Source: Pseudarthrobacter sp. NBSH8 (lineage in GTDB: Bacteria > Actinomycetota > Actinomycetes > Actinomycetales > Micrococcaceae). From it: a stretch of DNA of 64,000 bases. Shown one piece after another: positions 33,244 through 42,516 of the stretch. Below the pieces are notes generated by a model. That model ran no database searches. It was not told where the DNA came from and worked only from the letters and a program-made list of their open reading frames with translations. Every line of letters begins with the position of its first letter. Position 1 is the first letter of the stretch. Where the stretch lies: assembly GCF_014217545.1 (NCBI RefSeq), contig NZ_CP043178.1, positions 3,968,001 to 4,032,000 of the forward strand, read 5' to 3'. The position numbers were made by a program, and so were the translations under genes.

Positions 33244-33673
33244 CTCCTTTGGGCTAAGCGGTTACGGCATTTCCGTAACAGGAGGTTCATTTGCGATGCC
33301 GTGCGATGCCCGGCCAACAAAACGGAGGCAGGGCGCAGCACAGACTTCAATATCTTAGTGCATTTGGACCGGATAGGCGATTCGCGCTTGACACAAGGCT
33401 AAGCGTCCTGGGACGGGCGCGGAAGCCGGGATGCGAGTATGTGGATAACTCCCCAAGTAGAGGCGGCCCAAAAATGAGTACCTTAGCGCCGGGACTTCGC
33501 TGGTGCAGGAGCATGACTGAAGCTATATTGCTATCCAACGGCTGGGTACCGTGCTGGTCGCGATGACGGGGCCAGAAAGTCCGGTCCGAACGGTCACGAA
33601 ATGACCGGACGGACCTCATCAAATGTGAAATGCAAGCAGCAGCGGTCTCCTTCGATGAACAGATGGGGACCGC
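33244..33673. other. intergenic region between rpsF and the LuxR regulator
   Basis: No gene seen in 430 bases. The region must contain the divergent promoters of the ribosomal operon and the LuxR gene. An exact DnaA box (TGTGGATAA) lies at 33440-33448, and a TTGACA hexamer at 33388-33393 without a clear -10. No riboswitch or strong hairpin is recognised. Confidence 0.6.
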
Positions 33674-36364
33674 ATGTCGTTAATAGGGCGAACCAAAGAG
33701 TTGGACCGGATCCTCTCGGTGATCCGCAGGCCCACCGAGTCCGCCCTGACGATTGTGGGCCGGCACGGCATGGGCAAGTCTGTGTTACTGTCCGAAATTC
33801 CGCGCCTGTCGGACTACCGGACTGTTGTTCTGAGAGCCTGCTCGTCCGAATCGGACTGGCCGCTGTCCGGCCTCACCGCACTGTTGAACGGCATCGATGA
33901 TCCCGTCCTCAGCCGGTTCGCGGACGAACTGCTGCGGGATTCAACCGGCGCCATGAGCGTTCCCACCGTGTCCACGATGCTGCTGAACGGACTTCACCAG
34001 CGCTCATCCTCACGGACCATCATTGTCATTGACGACGCAGACCAACTGGACCCCAGCAGCCAGGCTGTGATCGGATTCCTGGCCCGCCGCCTGTCCGGCA
34101 CAGACATTGTCCTGTTCACCAGCGCGCGCGAAGAATCGCCGGACAGCCCGTTCGCATCCCTTCCGGCCCTCCAACTGGGGCCGTTGAGCTACAACGACAC
34201 GGTCCTGATGCTGGAGGCCATCCCCTCGCGACAGACCGCGACGGCGGCGGTCCACACAGTCGCTGCGGCCACCAAGGGAAACCCGCTCGCCGCCGTCGAG
34301 CTTTTCAGGTTGTTGCTGGAACGCGCGGCTGAGGGAAAATACGCACTGCCCGTACCACTGCCCGGCAAGGGTAGTTTCGAAGCGGAGTTCGCCGCCATCG
34401 TGGGGGGGCTTTCGCCGGTCGCGAGGCAGGTTCTGAACCTGCTTTCCCTATCCTGCCGCAGTGACATCGCCACCTTGGAAGGGGCCTACAACCCGCTGTG
34501 GGGCGGAATCGACGAACTGCTAGCAAATGGCATGGTGAGCAGGTCCGGGCCGCATCTGCGGATCCGGGACCAGTTGCTTCGGGGCTACGTCTATGCGGCA
34601 ATGATGCCTGCAATGCGGACCGCCGGCCACCGTTCCATGGCGGAAGCAGCGGAACCCGCAGATCCATACGCCCACCGCTGGCACCTGAGTTTTACTGCCC
34701 TGGAGCGGCAGACCCCGTTTGGGCTGCTCCGCTTTGCCGTTGACCTGATCCGGAGCGGCGAGGTGCCGTTTGCCATCGAATACATCGAACGGGCACTGAC
34801 CATCAACCCGTGGGAAGCGGAGACGGCCGCGAGACTCACCACCGTAGCCGAACTGCTGCTGAACCGAGGAGAATTCGTTTACGCCAAGCGCTACCTGGAC
34901 TGGGCGCAACGCGTGACACGGAACCCAGCCCTGATCCTTCGCCTTACCGGCCTCGCCTTCGAAATCCAGTTCATGCAGGGTGGAGCCGTGCGCTCCAGCA
35001 TGGTGATCCGGCTGGTGAAGGAGCTCGGCCAGCATGATCCGGCCTTCGCAAACCGCCTGCTCGTGGCCGGCGCACTGTATTACGCGGACCGTTGGGAGCC
35101 CGCGGACGCCACCAGCCTGCTGCGGTGCGCCAGCGAGTTCGAGGACCACGCCTCCCCCGATGGCCTAGCCATGGCCGAGAGCGCCATGCAACTCATCGAC
35201 GTGATCAGCGGGAAGCCGGAGCAGAGCCGCAGGCCCGACGGCGGGAACGAAACAGTTGCCGTCCTTCTGGTGCAGGGTCGCGCGCTGAGCTACTCCGAAC
35301 ACCACATTGCCGCCCAGGAGGCCTTCGCCCGGGTGCGGAACTTCCTGGAGGCAAACACAGTCAACTGTCGCGAAACCGCAGACTTTCTCGCGGTGGACAA
35401 CGAAATCCGTGCCGGCAACGTCCGGAAAGCGGTGAGACTGATCGAGGATCTTGAGCTCGCGCAACCGGAAACCAAATATCACCGGGGAATGCGGCACGTC
35501 TTCCGGATCTGGCGGGCCAACGCGATCGGAGACGAGGAACTTGCCCGCGCCTACACAACAGAATCCCAGCACTTCTCAGGCGCGGAGAGCCATCCCGCGG
35601 TCACGGCGCAGCTGGCCGCGTGCCAGGGCCATTTTGCCCTCATGCGCGGCAACCTCGCCGAGGCGTTCGCGCAGCTGTCCCGGGCAGCGGAAATAGGCCA
35701 GGCCTTCAGCAACCCAACACTGCTCCGGTGCGCGGCCGATTTGGTGGAAGTCCTGGTCAGGCTTGGCCGGCACAGGGAAGCCGCCCAAGCACTGTGGCAT
35801 CTGGAGAGCCAGGCAGTTGGCCTGCGTTCCCCGTGGCTCATGACGGCTGTTGCCCGGAGCCGGGCCATGCTGGCGGACGGTGAACAGTCACTGCAGCTTT
35901 TCAGTGACGCACTCGCTGGCAGGAACCCGCAGGAATCACTGCTGGAACGCGCCCGGACCGTGCTGTGCTACGCCGAACGGCTTGGCACCTTAGGCCGCCT
36001 CCGGAGCGCCCGGGACCTGCTGCTCCGAGCGAAAGTGATGTTCGACGAAGCTGGTGCCCGCGCCTGGGCCCAGCACGTCGACTCGCTGCTGCTTGACGAA
36101 CGAGTGGCATCAGCAGGTGCGCTCGTCAGCCCCGCGATCCTGATGCTTGCAGACCACGAACGCGTATTGGCCCAAATGGTGGCCCGCGGGATGAGGAACA
36201 AGGAAATCGCGGCCACCCTGTATGTCTCCGTCCGGACCGTAGAAGTGCGCCTCACCGCGATCTACCGGAAGCTCGGAGTGGAATCACGCGCGCAGCTGAC
36301 GGCCCTCGCTGCCGGCATGGAAGCCACACAGGCCAAGGAACCACTAATCCTTTCCATCCTTTAG
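33674..36364 (+). CDS. LuxR-family large ATP-binding (LAL) transcriptional regulator
   Basis: An 896-residue MalT/LAL-type regulator. The N-terminal STAND ATPase has Walker A GRHGMGKS (residues 29-36) and Walker B RTIIVIDDAD (about 115-124). A long helical, TPR-like middle region (about 370-800) follows. A C-terminal LuxR helix-turn-helix ends the protein: LAQMVARGMRNKEIAATLYVSVRTVEVRLTAIYRKLGV. These proteins activate transcription after effector and ATP binding. It is the first gene before the polysaccharide locus and is the obvious candidate regulator of it. Confidence 0.9.
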   Translation: MSLIGRTKELDRILSVIRRPTESALTIVGRHGMGKSVLLSEIPRLSDYRTVVLRACSSESDWPLSGLTALLNGIDDPVLSRFADELLRDSTGAMSVPTVSTMLLNGLHQRSSSRTIIVIDDADQLDPSSQAVIGFLARRLSGTDIVLFTSAREESPDSPFASLPALQLGPLSYNDTVLMLEAIPSRQTATAAVHTVAAATKGNPLAAVELFRLLLERAAEGKYALPVPLPGKGSFEAEFAAIVGGLSPVARQVLNLLSLSCRSDIATLEGAYNPLWGGIDELLANGMVSRSGPHLRIRDQLLRGYVYAAMMPAMRTAGHRSMAEAAEPADPYAHRWHLSFTALERQTPFGLLRFAVDLIRSGEVPFAIEYIERALTINPWEAETAARLTTVAELLLNRGEFVYAKRYLDWAQRVTRNPALILRLTGLAFEIQFMQGGAVRSSMVIRLVKELGQHDPAFANRLLVAGALYYADRWEPADATSLLRCASEFEDHASPDGLAMAESAMQLIDVISGKPEQSRRPDGGNETVAVLLVQGRALSYSEHHIAAQEAFARVRNFLEANTVNCRETADFLAVDNEIRAGNVRKAVRLIEDLELAQPETKYHRGMRHVFRIWRANAIGDEELARAYTTESQHFSGAESHPAVTAQLAACQGHFALMRGNLAEAFAQLSRAAEIGQAFSNPTLLRCAADLVEVLVRLGRHREAAQALWHLESQAVGLRSPWLMTAVARSRAMLADGEQSLQLFSDALAGRNPQESLLERARTVLCYAERLGTLGRLRSARDLLLRAKVMFDEAGARAWAQHVDSLLLDERVASAGALVSPAILMLADHERVLAQMVARGMRNKEIAATLYVSVRTVEVRLTAIYRKLGVESRAQLTALAAGMEATQAKEPLILSIL

Positions 36365-36561
36365 CCCTCCAACCGGGCACAAACGCCCTGCAGGTACCCG
36401 CAGTTCCCGCATTGTTCCGGGCCGATGCCCACACGGCAGCCGGCTTTCCGCACCGGAACGGCACCCGGCAGACTAATTTTGCAGTACGAACTGCGCACTC
36501 CCCGGGGCGAATGTGGGAAGGACTCGGACATGAGAACGGCCGCCGCGAAGGCCGGTGCCAG

Positions 36562-37725
36562 ATGACGGCTGAAACCGTCCTGGCCCGCATCAACGTCATG
36601 GAACCCTGGCTCGGCGAGGACGAAGCCCGCGCCGTGGCGGAGGTCCTCGCCTCCGGCATGCTGACCCAGGGGCCGAAGGTCCAGGCATTCGAGACGAAGT
36701 TCAGCGCCGTCCAGGAGGTGCGCCACGCGGTGGCGACCTCCAGCAGCACCACCGCGCTGCACCTGGCCCTGGTGGTGGCCGGTATCGGCCCCGGGGACGA
36801 CGTGGTTGTTCCATCGCTGGCCTTCATCGCCGCCGCGAATGCGGTGACATATGTCGGGGCCCGGCCCGTGTTCTGCGACGTGGATCCGGCCACCGGCACC
36901 GTGACCGCACCTGCGCTCCGGGCCGCACTGACCCTTGACACGCGGGCCGTGATCGTGGTGGACCAGGGTGGCATGCCGGTTGACTTGGACCCCGTCAGCG
37001 AGTTGTGCGATCGCCACGAAATCATCGTGATCGAAGACGCTGGCTCGGCTGTTGGCTCAGAATACAAGGGCAGGCCCGTGGGCACGGGGGCGGACATTGC
37101 CGTGTGGTCGTTCCACCGGGACAACCTGGTGACCACGGGCGAGGGTGGCATGCTGACAACCCACCGGGCAGACTGGGCGGCCCGGGCCAGGAGCCTGCGC
37201 GGCCACTCCCTGAGCGTGCCGTCGGCGGACCGTGGCAGGGCCCGCCCGACTGCGCCGGAGGTGTATGTCGAAGTCGGCTTCGACTACCAGATGACGGATC
37301 TGCAGGCCGCCATCGGCATCGTGCAGCTGGGGAGATTGGCCGGGATAGTGGCTCGCCGCCGGGAAATCGCCGCGAGGTATGAGGCAGGCCTCTCCGGCCT
37401 ATCCGGACTCCGGTTTGTGGCCGATCCACCATACGGGACCACCAACTTCCAGTCATTCTGGCTCGAAGTCCTACCCAGTTTCGCGACGGACCGTGAAGGG
37501 CTCCTGGCCCGCCTGGCCGAGGGCGGCATATCAGCGCGCCGCGGCACCATGGCGGCGCACCGACAGCCTGCCTATCGCTGGCGCGGAACGGGCAACGCAG
37601 GGCTCCAGAACACGGAACGGCTGACCGACCGGACGCTGGTACTCCCTATTTTCCACAGTCTGGACAACGTGAGCCTGAACCGGGTCATGAACAGCGTCCG
37701 GGTCGCTGCCGGGATGCCCCGGTGA
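36562..37725 (+). CDS. DegT/DnrJ/EryC1-family protein lacking the PLP lysine
   Basis: A 387-residue fold-type I PLP-family protein of the sugar aminotransferase group. SSSTTALHLAL holds the phosphate; IEDAGSAVGSEYKGRPVG carries the usual Asp. The Schiff-base Lys of SFHxxKxxTTGEGG is replaced: WSFHRDNLVTTGEGG has Asn188 at that position. Family members without Lys, such as ColD with His, do dehydrations rather than transaminations. The start at 36562 (MTAETVLARINVMEPWLGEDE) suits the family; ribosome-binding site weak. GTGA overlap with the next gene. The activity is uncertain. Confidence 0.85.
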   Translation: MTAETVLARINVMEPWLGEDEARAVAEVLASGMLTQGPKVQAFETKFSAVQEVRHAVATSSSTTALHLALVVAGIGPGDDVVVPSLAFIAAANAVTYVGARPVFCDVDPATGTVTAPALRAALTLDTRAVIVVDQGGMPVDLDPVSELCDRHEIIVIEDAGSAVGSEYKGRPVGTGADIAVWSFHRDNLVTTGEGGMLTTHRADWAARARSLRGHSLSVPSADRGRARPTAPEVYVEVGFDYQMTDLQAAIGIVQLGRLAGIVARRREIAARYEAGLSGLSGLRFVADPPYGTTNFQSFWLEVLPSFATDREGLLARLAEGGISARRGTMAAHRQPAYRWRGTGNAGLQNTERLTDRTLVLPIFHSLDNVSLNRVMNSVRVAAGMPR

Positions 37726-38357
37726 GCGAACTGGTTCTGGTCGCCGCCAGCGGGCTGGCCCGGGAAGTTCTGACCATGGTCCGTGCCAGCGGTCAGTACG
37801 ACGTGGTCGGGCTGCTCGACGACAACAGGGAAATGGCCGGCGTCACTGTGGACGGCGCGCCGGTGCTGGGAACCATTGACGATGCCCCCAAGTTCACCCA
37901 TGCGCTGGTGCTGGTGTGCCTGGCGTCCGGAAAGTCCCGGGAAGCCGTAGTGGAACGCTTGGCCGCCCTGGGCCTGCGCGATGCCCGCTACGCCACTGCG
38001 ATCGATCCCACCGTGGAGTGCCCGGAGGGCTGCCGGATCGGCCGCGGCAGCATTCTCCTGAAGAACGTGTCCCTGACGGCCTCCGTCACGATCGGAACCC
38101 ATGTTGTGGCAATGCCTTCCGTGACTTTTACGCACGACGACGACGTGGCTGACTTCGCGACGTTCGCCGCCGGCGTGTCGCTGGGCGGGGGAGTCCGGAT
38201 TGGTCGGGCGGCCTACCTCGGGCTGAACTGCAGCGTCCGTGAACGGACTTCGGTGGGGGCCTACGCCACGGTTGGTATGGGTGCCGCCGTTCTGAGCAAC
38301 GTGCCCGATGGCGAAACGTGGGTCGGCGTCCCGGCCCACCCCATCGAACAGCGCTAG
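37722..38357 (+). CDS. NeuD-type sugar O-/N-acyltransferase (left-handed beta-helix)
   Basis: A 211-residue acetyltransferase. The N-terminal part is a PglD-like Rossmann fold (ELVLVAASGLAREVLTMV, VVGLLDDN). The C-terminal part is a left-handed beta-helix with hexapeptide repeats (IGRGSILLKNVSLTASVTIG, SVTFTHDDDVADFATFA, VRIGRAAYLGLNCSV), ending VGVPAHPI. Such enzymes acylate nucleotide sugars or polysaccharide residues. GTG start overlapping the DegT stop, so it acts in the same pathway, probably on a 3- or 4-modified deoxysugar. Confidence 0.88.
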   Translation: MSELVLVAASGLAREVLTMVRASGQYDVVGLLDDNREMAGVTVDGAPVLGTIDDAPKFTHALVLVCLASGKSREAVVERLAALGLRDARYATAIDPTVECPEGCRIGRGSILLKNVSLTASVTIGTHVVAMPSVTFTHDDDVADFATFAAGVSLGGGVRIGRAAYLGLNCSVRERTSVGAYATVGMGAAVLSNVPDGETWVGVPAHPIEQR

Positions 38358-38499
38358 CACACGGCAACTGCCGCCGGGCGCAAGGGGACGCACCGCAACT
38401 GAGAGTTCCGTTACCCGATTGTGATTAATCGAATCCTGTCGTGTACGGTCGATCAGGTGGGCCGACCTTCCAGGCCCAAAACCGGGCAGACGCCAAGCT

Positions 38500-38655
38500 C
38501 TGCCGCTGCCCGGAATCCACAACATACTTAGGCAGAGGCGGGGGACCCAGAGTGTCCGGGCACGGCATTAAGCCGACCCTAGGGGTGGAGCCGCTTTACG
38601 CGGCCGGATGGCCTCATCCGAACCCGACAGCTAACTCCGCAGGCGTTGAGAGGCA
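38500..38655 (+). promoter_or_regulatory. cyclic di-AMP riboswitch (ydaO/yuaA class) in the leader of a GH16 gene
   Basis: The leader contains the conserved blocks of the ydaO/yuaA element in order: GGGGGACCCAG (38540 region), GGGGTGGAGCCGC (38582), GCGGCCGGATGG (38600) and ATCCGAACCCGACAGCTAAC (38616-38635), then CGCAGGCGTTGAGAGGC before the ATG at 38663. The last block is nearly invariant in the class. In actinobacteria this riboswitch is best known upstream of resuscitation-promoting and other cell-wall hydrolase genes. Exact 5' end uncertain; identified by motif recognition. Confidence 0.9.
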
Positions 38656-38662
38656 ATCACTT

Positions 38663-39772
38663 ATGTCTGCATCCAATGATCAGCCGCGCACTCACGCGCG
38701 CCCATATTCTGACGAAGCCGCGTCGCCCACCCAGCGACGGTCTGTGCTGAAGAAGTCCGCGGTCCGTGCCAAGTCCAAGCGCAACATGTCGCTGACCGCG
38801 GCCGCTCTTGCCGCCCTGCTGGGAGTCGTATCCCTCGGCCAGGTCTCCGACCAGGCACCGCAGAGTGCCGAATTGAACCGCGTCGCGGACACGTCCAAGC
38901 GTGACCAGGCTCCGGGACAGGTCACGCGCGACACCAACGCTGTTCCGGCACCGCTGCCGGCCACGGACCCCTCCCCCGATCCGACCACGGCGCCTGCGCC
39001 TGCGCCTGAAGAGCCTGCGGTTGCTCCCGCACCCGCCCCGGTAGCGACGACAACGGCTGCACCAGAACCGGCCCCTGCCCCTGCACTCCTTGCATCAACC
39101 GGGACAACCGGCGCCATGCCTGTAGGTGTCCCCGGCGCATGGACGATGGCTTTTGCCGACGAATTCAACGGCACGGCCCTGGACACGGCCAAATGGTCCA
39201 ACTGCTGGTTCTCCCCCACCTGCGGCACCATGAACAAGGTCACCACCAGCCCCAGCAACGTTTCCGTCGGCGGCGGCAACCTTGTCCTCTCCCTCAATTC
39301 GTCCACCTCGGGTGCGCTGGTTTCAACCAACCCCAAGGGCGGGGCCACCACTGGCTACGAATTCACGACAGGTTACGTCGAGGCCCGGATCAAGTTTCCC
39401 GGCGACGGCACAAACCTCTACAACTGGCCCGCATTCTGGACCAATGGTCAGAAATGGCCTACCAACGGTGAGAACGACATCGCAGAGGTTTTGAGCGGAA
39501 AGATGACCGTCAATTACCACTCGACGACGGGAGCCCACAACCAGGGCACGGTTCCCGGCAACTGGGGCAACGACTTCCACACCTTCGGGCTGCACCGGAC
39601 CGCCAACTCGGCTGACGTCTACTTCGACGGCGTGAAGGTGAAGTCCTACGCCACCGACGACGGCGGTGCACCGCAGTACATCATCCTCAACGTCGGCGCC
39701 TCAGGCAGCTCCCCAGCTGCCTATGGTGCCGCGTCACAGGTCCAGGTTGATTACGTGCGCGCCTGGAAGTAG
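38663..39772 (+). CDS. secreted glycoside hydrolase family 16 enzyme
   Basis: A 369-residue exported enzyme. A hydrophobic signal/anchor lies at about residues 42-60 (MSLTAAALAALLGVVSLGQVS), then a Pro/Ala/Thr-rich linker to about 155, then a GH16 beta-jelly-roll domain from about 165. The catalytic signature is ENDIAE: E270 (nucleophile), D272, E275 (acid/base). GH16 enzymes cleave or transglycosylate beta-1,3 or beta-1,4 glucans and galactans. The gene sits behind a c-di-AMP riboswitch and inside a polysaccharide cluster. It may trim or modify the polymer exported by its neighbours. Confidence 0.9.
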   Translation: MSASNDQPRTHARPYSDEAASPTQRRSVLKKSAVRAKSKRNMSLTAAALAALLGVVSLGQVSDQAPQSAELNRVADTSKRDQAPGQVTRDTNAVPAPLPATDPSPDPTTAPAPAPEEPAVAPAPAPVATTTAAPEPAPAPALLASTGTTGAMPVGVPGAWTMAFADEFNGTALDTAKWSNCWFSPTCGTMNKVTTSPSNVSVGGGNLVLSLNSSTSGALVSTNPKGGATTGYEFTTGYVEARIKFPGDGTNLYNWPAFWTNGQKWPTNGENDIAEVLSGKMTVNYHSTTGAHNQGTVPGNWGNDFHTFGLHRTANSADVYFDGVKVKSYATDDGGAPQYIILNVGASGSSPAAYGAASQVQVDYVRAWK

Positions 39773-39788
39773 TACCGCCATCATGTGA

Positions 39789-39830
39789 GCGGACGACGGC
39801 GGGGGGATCCTGCCGTCGTTCGCTTTCTTT
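39789..39830 (+). terminator. Rho-independent terminator after the GH16 gene
   Basis: A 12-bp stem with one mismatch (39789-39800 with 39812-39823), followed by TTTCTTT. Confidence 0.88.
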
Positions 39831-39889
39831 AATTTTGTGTAAAGCCGCAGTTGTTGCCGCCATTCAGGCAGAACACCGCACCCGCAACG

Positions 39890-39895
39890 TAAACT
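39890..39895 (+). promoter_or_regulatory. possible -10 of a leaderless GT4 transcript
   Basis: TAAACT ends 6 bases before the GT4 ATG, with no ribosome-binding site in between. That spacing suits initiation at the start codon itself. No clear -35 is seen. Confidence 0.35.
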
Positions 39896-39901
39896 CTTGC
39901 A

Positions 39902-41068
39902 ATGAAGCTTCTGTACATCACAGAAAGCGTGCCCAACCGCGACCCCATGCTGGGGGACGGCAGTTCCATGATCCCATTCGAGGTCTTGCGGAACCTGCCC
40001 GCGGACATAGCTGTGACGCTCCTAACCTTCGCGGGGCCGGTGGATGTGCCGGCCGAAATTCGCACTCGCTGCAACACCGTTCACGTGATGCCCACCCGTC
40101 GACGCGGCTGGGCCGCCATACTGTCACTCGGCGGCCTCACTGGCTTCGGAAAGCACCAACGCTCAACCGCCAAAGCGCACACCACCGCGGCTAAACTTTC
40201 AGCTGCCCACGAAGCCACCCTGATCCACGGTCCGCATGCCCTGTTTCTCGCCCACTCCGTAACCGGGCCCCTGGTCCTGCAGACGGTGGATCCATGGTCC
40301 ATCCGTGCCGCGATGGAGACATCCGTTGCCCACGCGCTGTGGCCCGCATACCGCTTCAGGGAATTCCTTGCCGTGCGGTCCGAGCGGAGGCTGCCGCCGC
40401 GTGCGCGGCTCCTCACCGTGGGAGCCCAGGATGCCGTCTCATGGTCCGAGCATCTCGCGCGGCCCGCCAGGAGTATCCCCAACGGCGCCGAACGGTCGAC
40501 GCGTCGGGCCTCCACAGCAGGCAGTCCCGTGGCCTGTTTTGTCGGCAGTCTGAACTACGGCCCCAATGTCGACAGCGTGGGCGTTCTGATCAACAAAATT
40601 GCCCCGCTGGTGTGGCAACAGGTTCCGGATGCCAGGTTTGTACTCGCCGGGCGACGACCCGCACCCTCCGTCCGCGCACTGGCTGGCCCGAGGGTGGATG
40701 TCCTGGCCAACGTGCCGTCGGTTCTGGAGGTCTTCCACTCCGCCGACGTCGCCGTCTTTCCCGATGAGCACGGGGTAGGCATCCGGAACTCTGTCCGGGA
40801 AGCCCTGGCCGCTGGCCTTCCCGTCGTTGCGACGCCCGTGGCCGCCCGCGAGCAAGCTGCCCACCCTTTGCTCACCGTTGCACCTGACCCGCAGGAGTTC
40901 GCCGATCACATCGTGCGGCGGTTGACGACGCGCGGATGGCACCGCCCGGGAGCGGACGAAGCCTCCCTCCGAACGTGGCGGACGGTGGCCCAGGAATATG
41001 CGGATGAGATCGGCAAGGCAATCAAGTCCGATTCCGCCGGCATCCTGCACGGAAGGTCCCCGGCATGA
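39902..41068 (+). CDS. glycosyltransferase family 4 (GT-B fold)
   Basis: A 388-residue GT-B glycosyltransferase. The C-terminal nucleotide-sugar half shows CFVGSLNYGPNVDSV, ARFVLAGRRP, the DVLANVPSVLEVFHSADVAVFP stretch and GVGIRNSVREALAAGLPVVAT. In GT4 proteins the conserved E-x7-E falls here, with the last Glu in VREAL and the first position occupied by Gly-Val. No membrane segment. ATGA overlap with the flippase gene downstream, so the two are coupled. Confidence 0.88.
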   Translation: MKLLYITESVPNRDPMLGDGSSMIPFEVLRNLPADIAVTLLTFAGPVDVPAEIRTRCNTVHVMPTRRRGWAAILSLGGLTGFGKHQRSTAKAHTTAAKLSAAHEATLIHGPHALFLAHSVTGPLVLQTVDPWSIRAAMETSVAHALWPAYRFREFLAVRSERRLPPRARLLTVGAQDAVSWSEHLARPARSIPNGAERSTRRASTAGSPVACFVGSLNYGPNVDSVGVLINKIAPLVWQQVPDARFVLAGRRPAPSVRALAGPRVDVLANVPSVLEVFHSADVAVFPDEHGVGIRNSVREALAAGLPVVATPVAAREQAAHPLLTVAPDPQEFADHIVRRLTTRGWHRPGADEASLRTWRTVAQEYADEIGKAIKSDSAGILHGRSPA

Positions 41069-42516
41069 GCCTCGCTCCCGGTGATCTGACCCGCGCAGGC
41101 GTCCGCGGAGCAGTGTGGCAGGGGCTGGCATTCATCTCCGGCAGGGTAATCGTCCTGATCACCACCATCATTCTGGCGCGACTCCTGTCCCCCGAGGAGT
41201 ACGGCCTGGTGGCGCTGGCCCTGGTCCTTATGGCGTATGCCGAGACCATTGCCGACGCCGGTGTGGCCCAGGCGCTCGTCTATCTGCCACGAACCGGAGT
41301 CATGGCACGGTCCGCCCTGCTGATTTCCGTGCTGCTCGGTGGTGCGCTCGCCACCGCCATCGTCCTGGCCGGGCCGTGGATTGCCAGCCTCTTCAATCTG
41401 CCAGGTGTGGGGCCACTGGTCCAAGTACTGGGGATCTCTGTGTTGGCCACGTCCTTCGGCGCGGTCCCGGAAGCCCTGCTGCGACGGGATCTGAAGTTCA
41501 AGCCCCTGACCCTGGCACCCGTGGTCCGGGCTGCCACCATGGGAACCGTGACCCTGGTCCTGGCCTTTGCGGGCAACGGCGCGTGGTCACTGGCCGTGGG
41601 TACGGCGGCCGGGTCCGTTGCTTATGCCGTCACTTGCTGGTTTCTGGTCCGCAAAAACGCCCCTTGGCAGATCTGGCGCGTGGGCAGAGATGCTCTCCGG
41701 GCCAACATCGCCTATGGGGCGCCTGTAGCGGGAAGCAGTCTGCTTGCCCGCCTGATTTTCGACGTCGACTACCTCATCATTGGTCTGCTGCTGGGCGCGC
41801 AGGCTTTGGGCTACTACACACTGGCCTTCCGGCTTCCCGAAGCCCTGATCCTCAACGTCTTCTTTGTCCTCTCGACGGTCCTGTTCCCGCTTTATGCCCA
41901 AGTACGCGGCGATCCAGACCGGCTTCGCGGCGGATACCTGAAAAGTGTCCAGATCCAGACCCTGTATGGGGTGACCGCCGGCGTGGGCTTGGCGGTTCTG
42001 GCCCCGGTTCTGGTGCCTCTGCTTTTCGGACAGAAATGGACCGAGGCGGTGCTGCCGCTGGTTTTCCTGGCCCTGTACGCAGCAGTGCGGTCCCTCGGCG
42101 CGGGTGCCAACGACGTCTACAAGGCGCTTGGACGCCCTGGCCTCTCCATCGGAATTTCCGTGGCCCGGCTGGTGATCCTCGTGCCGGTCCTGTTCGTCGC
42201 CGCCCAATGGGGCATCGTCGGCGTCGCCTGTGCGCAGTTGGCAGTGGCGTTTGTTTTCGCCTGCGGCATGCAGGCTGTCGCGGCCCGGGTGATCAAGATC
42301 CGGGCGAGCCGCCTGGCCGGCGCCGTCGTCCCGGGCGTGGTCTGCGGGGCCGCTGTTGGGGTGGCCGGGTTGGGCACACTGGGACTTCCGTTCCTCGGTC
42401 CCATAATGACCACCGCCGTCGTGGTGGTCATGGCCATCGGGCTGGTGTACGCCATTCTGCGGCTGGGATTCCCGGCCTTGCTCAGGGAACTGCTGAAGCT
42501 TGCGCGCCGGGCCTAG
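41065..42516 (+). CDS. polysaccharide flippase, Wzx type (PST/MOP family)
   Basis: A 483-residue protein with about 14 membrane helices. The N-terminus (RGAVWQGLAFISGRVIVLITTIILARLLSPEEYGLVALAL) matches PST-type lipid-linked oligosaccharide translocases such as WzxC. These move undecaprenyl-linked repeat units to the outer face of the membrane. The ATG overlaps the GT4 stop as ATGA. It ends tail to tail with the phosphotransferase gene, overlapping by 3 bases at CTAG. Confidence 0.9.
   Translation: MSLAPGDLTRAGVRGAVWQGLAFISGRVIVLITTIILARLLSPEEYGLVALALVLMAYAETIADAGVAQALVYLPRTGVMARSALLISVLLGGALATAIVLAGPWIASLFNLPGVGPLVQVLGISVLATSFGAVPEALLRRDLKFKPLTLAPVVRAATMGTVTLVLAFAGNGAWSLAVGTAAGSVAYAVTCWFLVRKNAPWQIWRVGRDALRANIAYGAPVAGSSLLARLIFDVDYLIIGLLLGAQALGYYTLAFRLPEALILNVFFVLSTVLFPLYAQVRGDPDRLRGGYLKSVQIQTLYGVTAGVGLAVLAPVLVPLLFGQKWTEAVLPLVFLALYAAVRSLGAGANDVYKALGRPGLSIGISVARLVILVPVLFVAAQWGIVGVACAQLAVAFVFACGMQAVAARVIKIRASRLAGAVVPGVVCGAAVGVAGLGTLGLPFLGPIMTTAVVVVMAIGLVYAILRLGFPALLRELLKLARRA

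Noticed and set aside
33388..33416. Sigma-70 promoter at TTGACA 33388
   Set aside because: No acceptable -10 at 16-19 bases; left as part of the intergenic description only.
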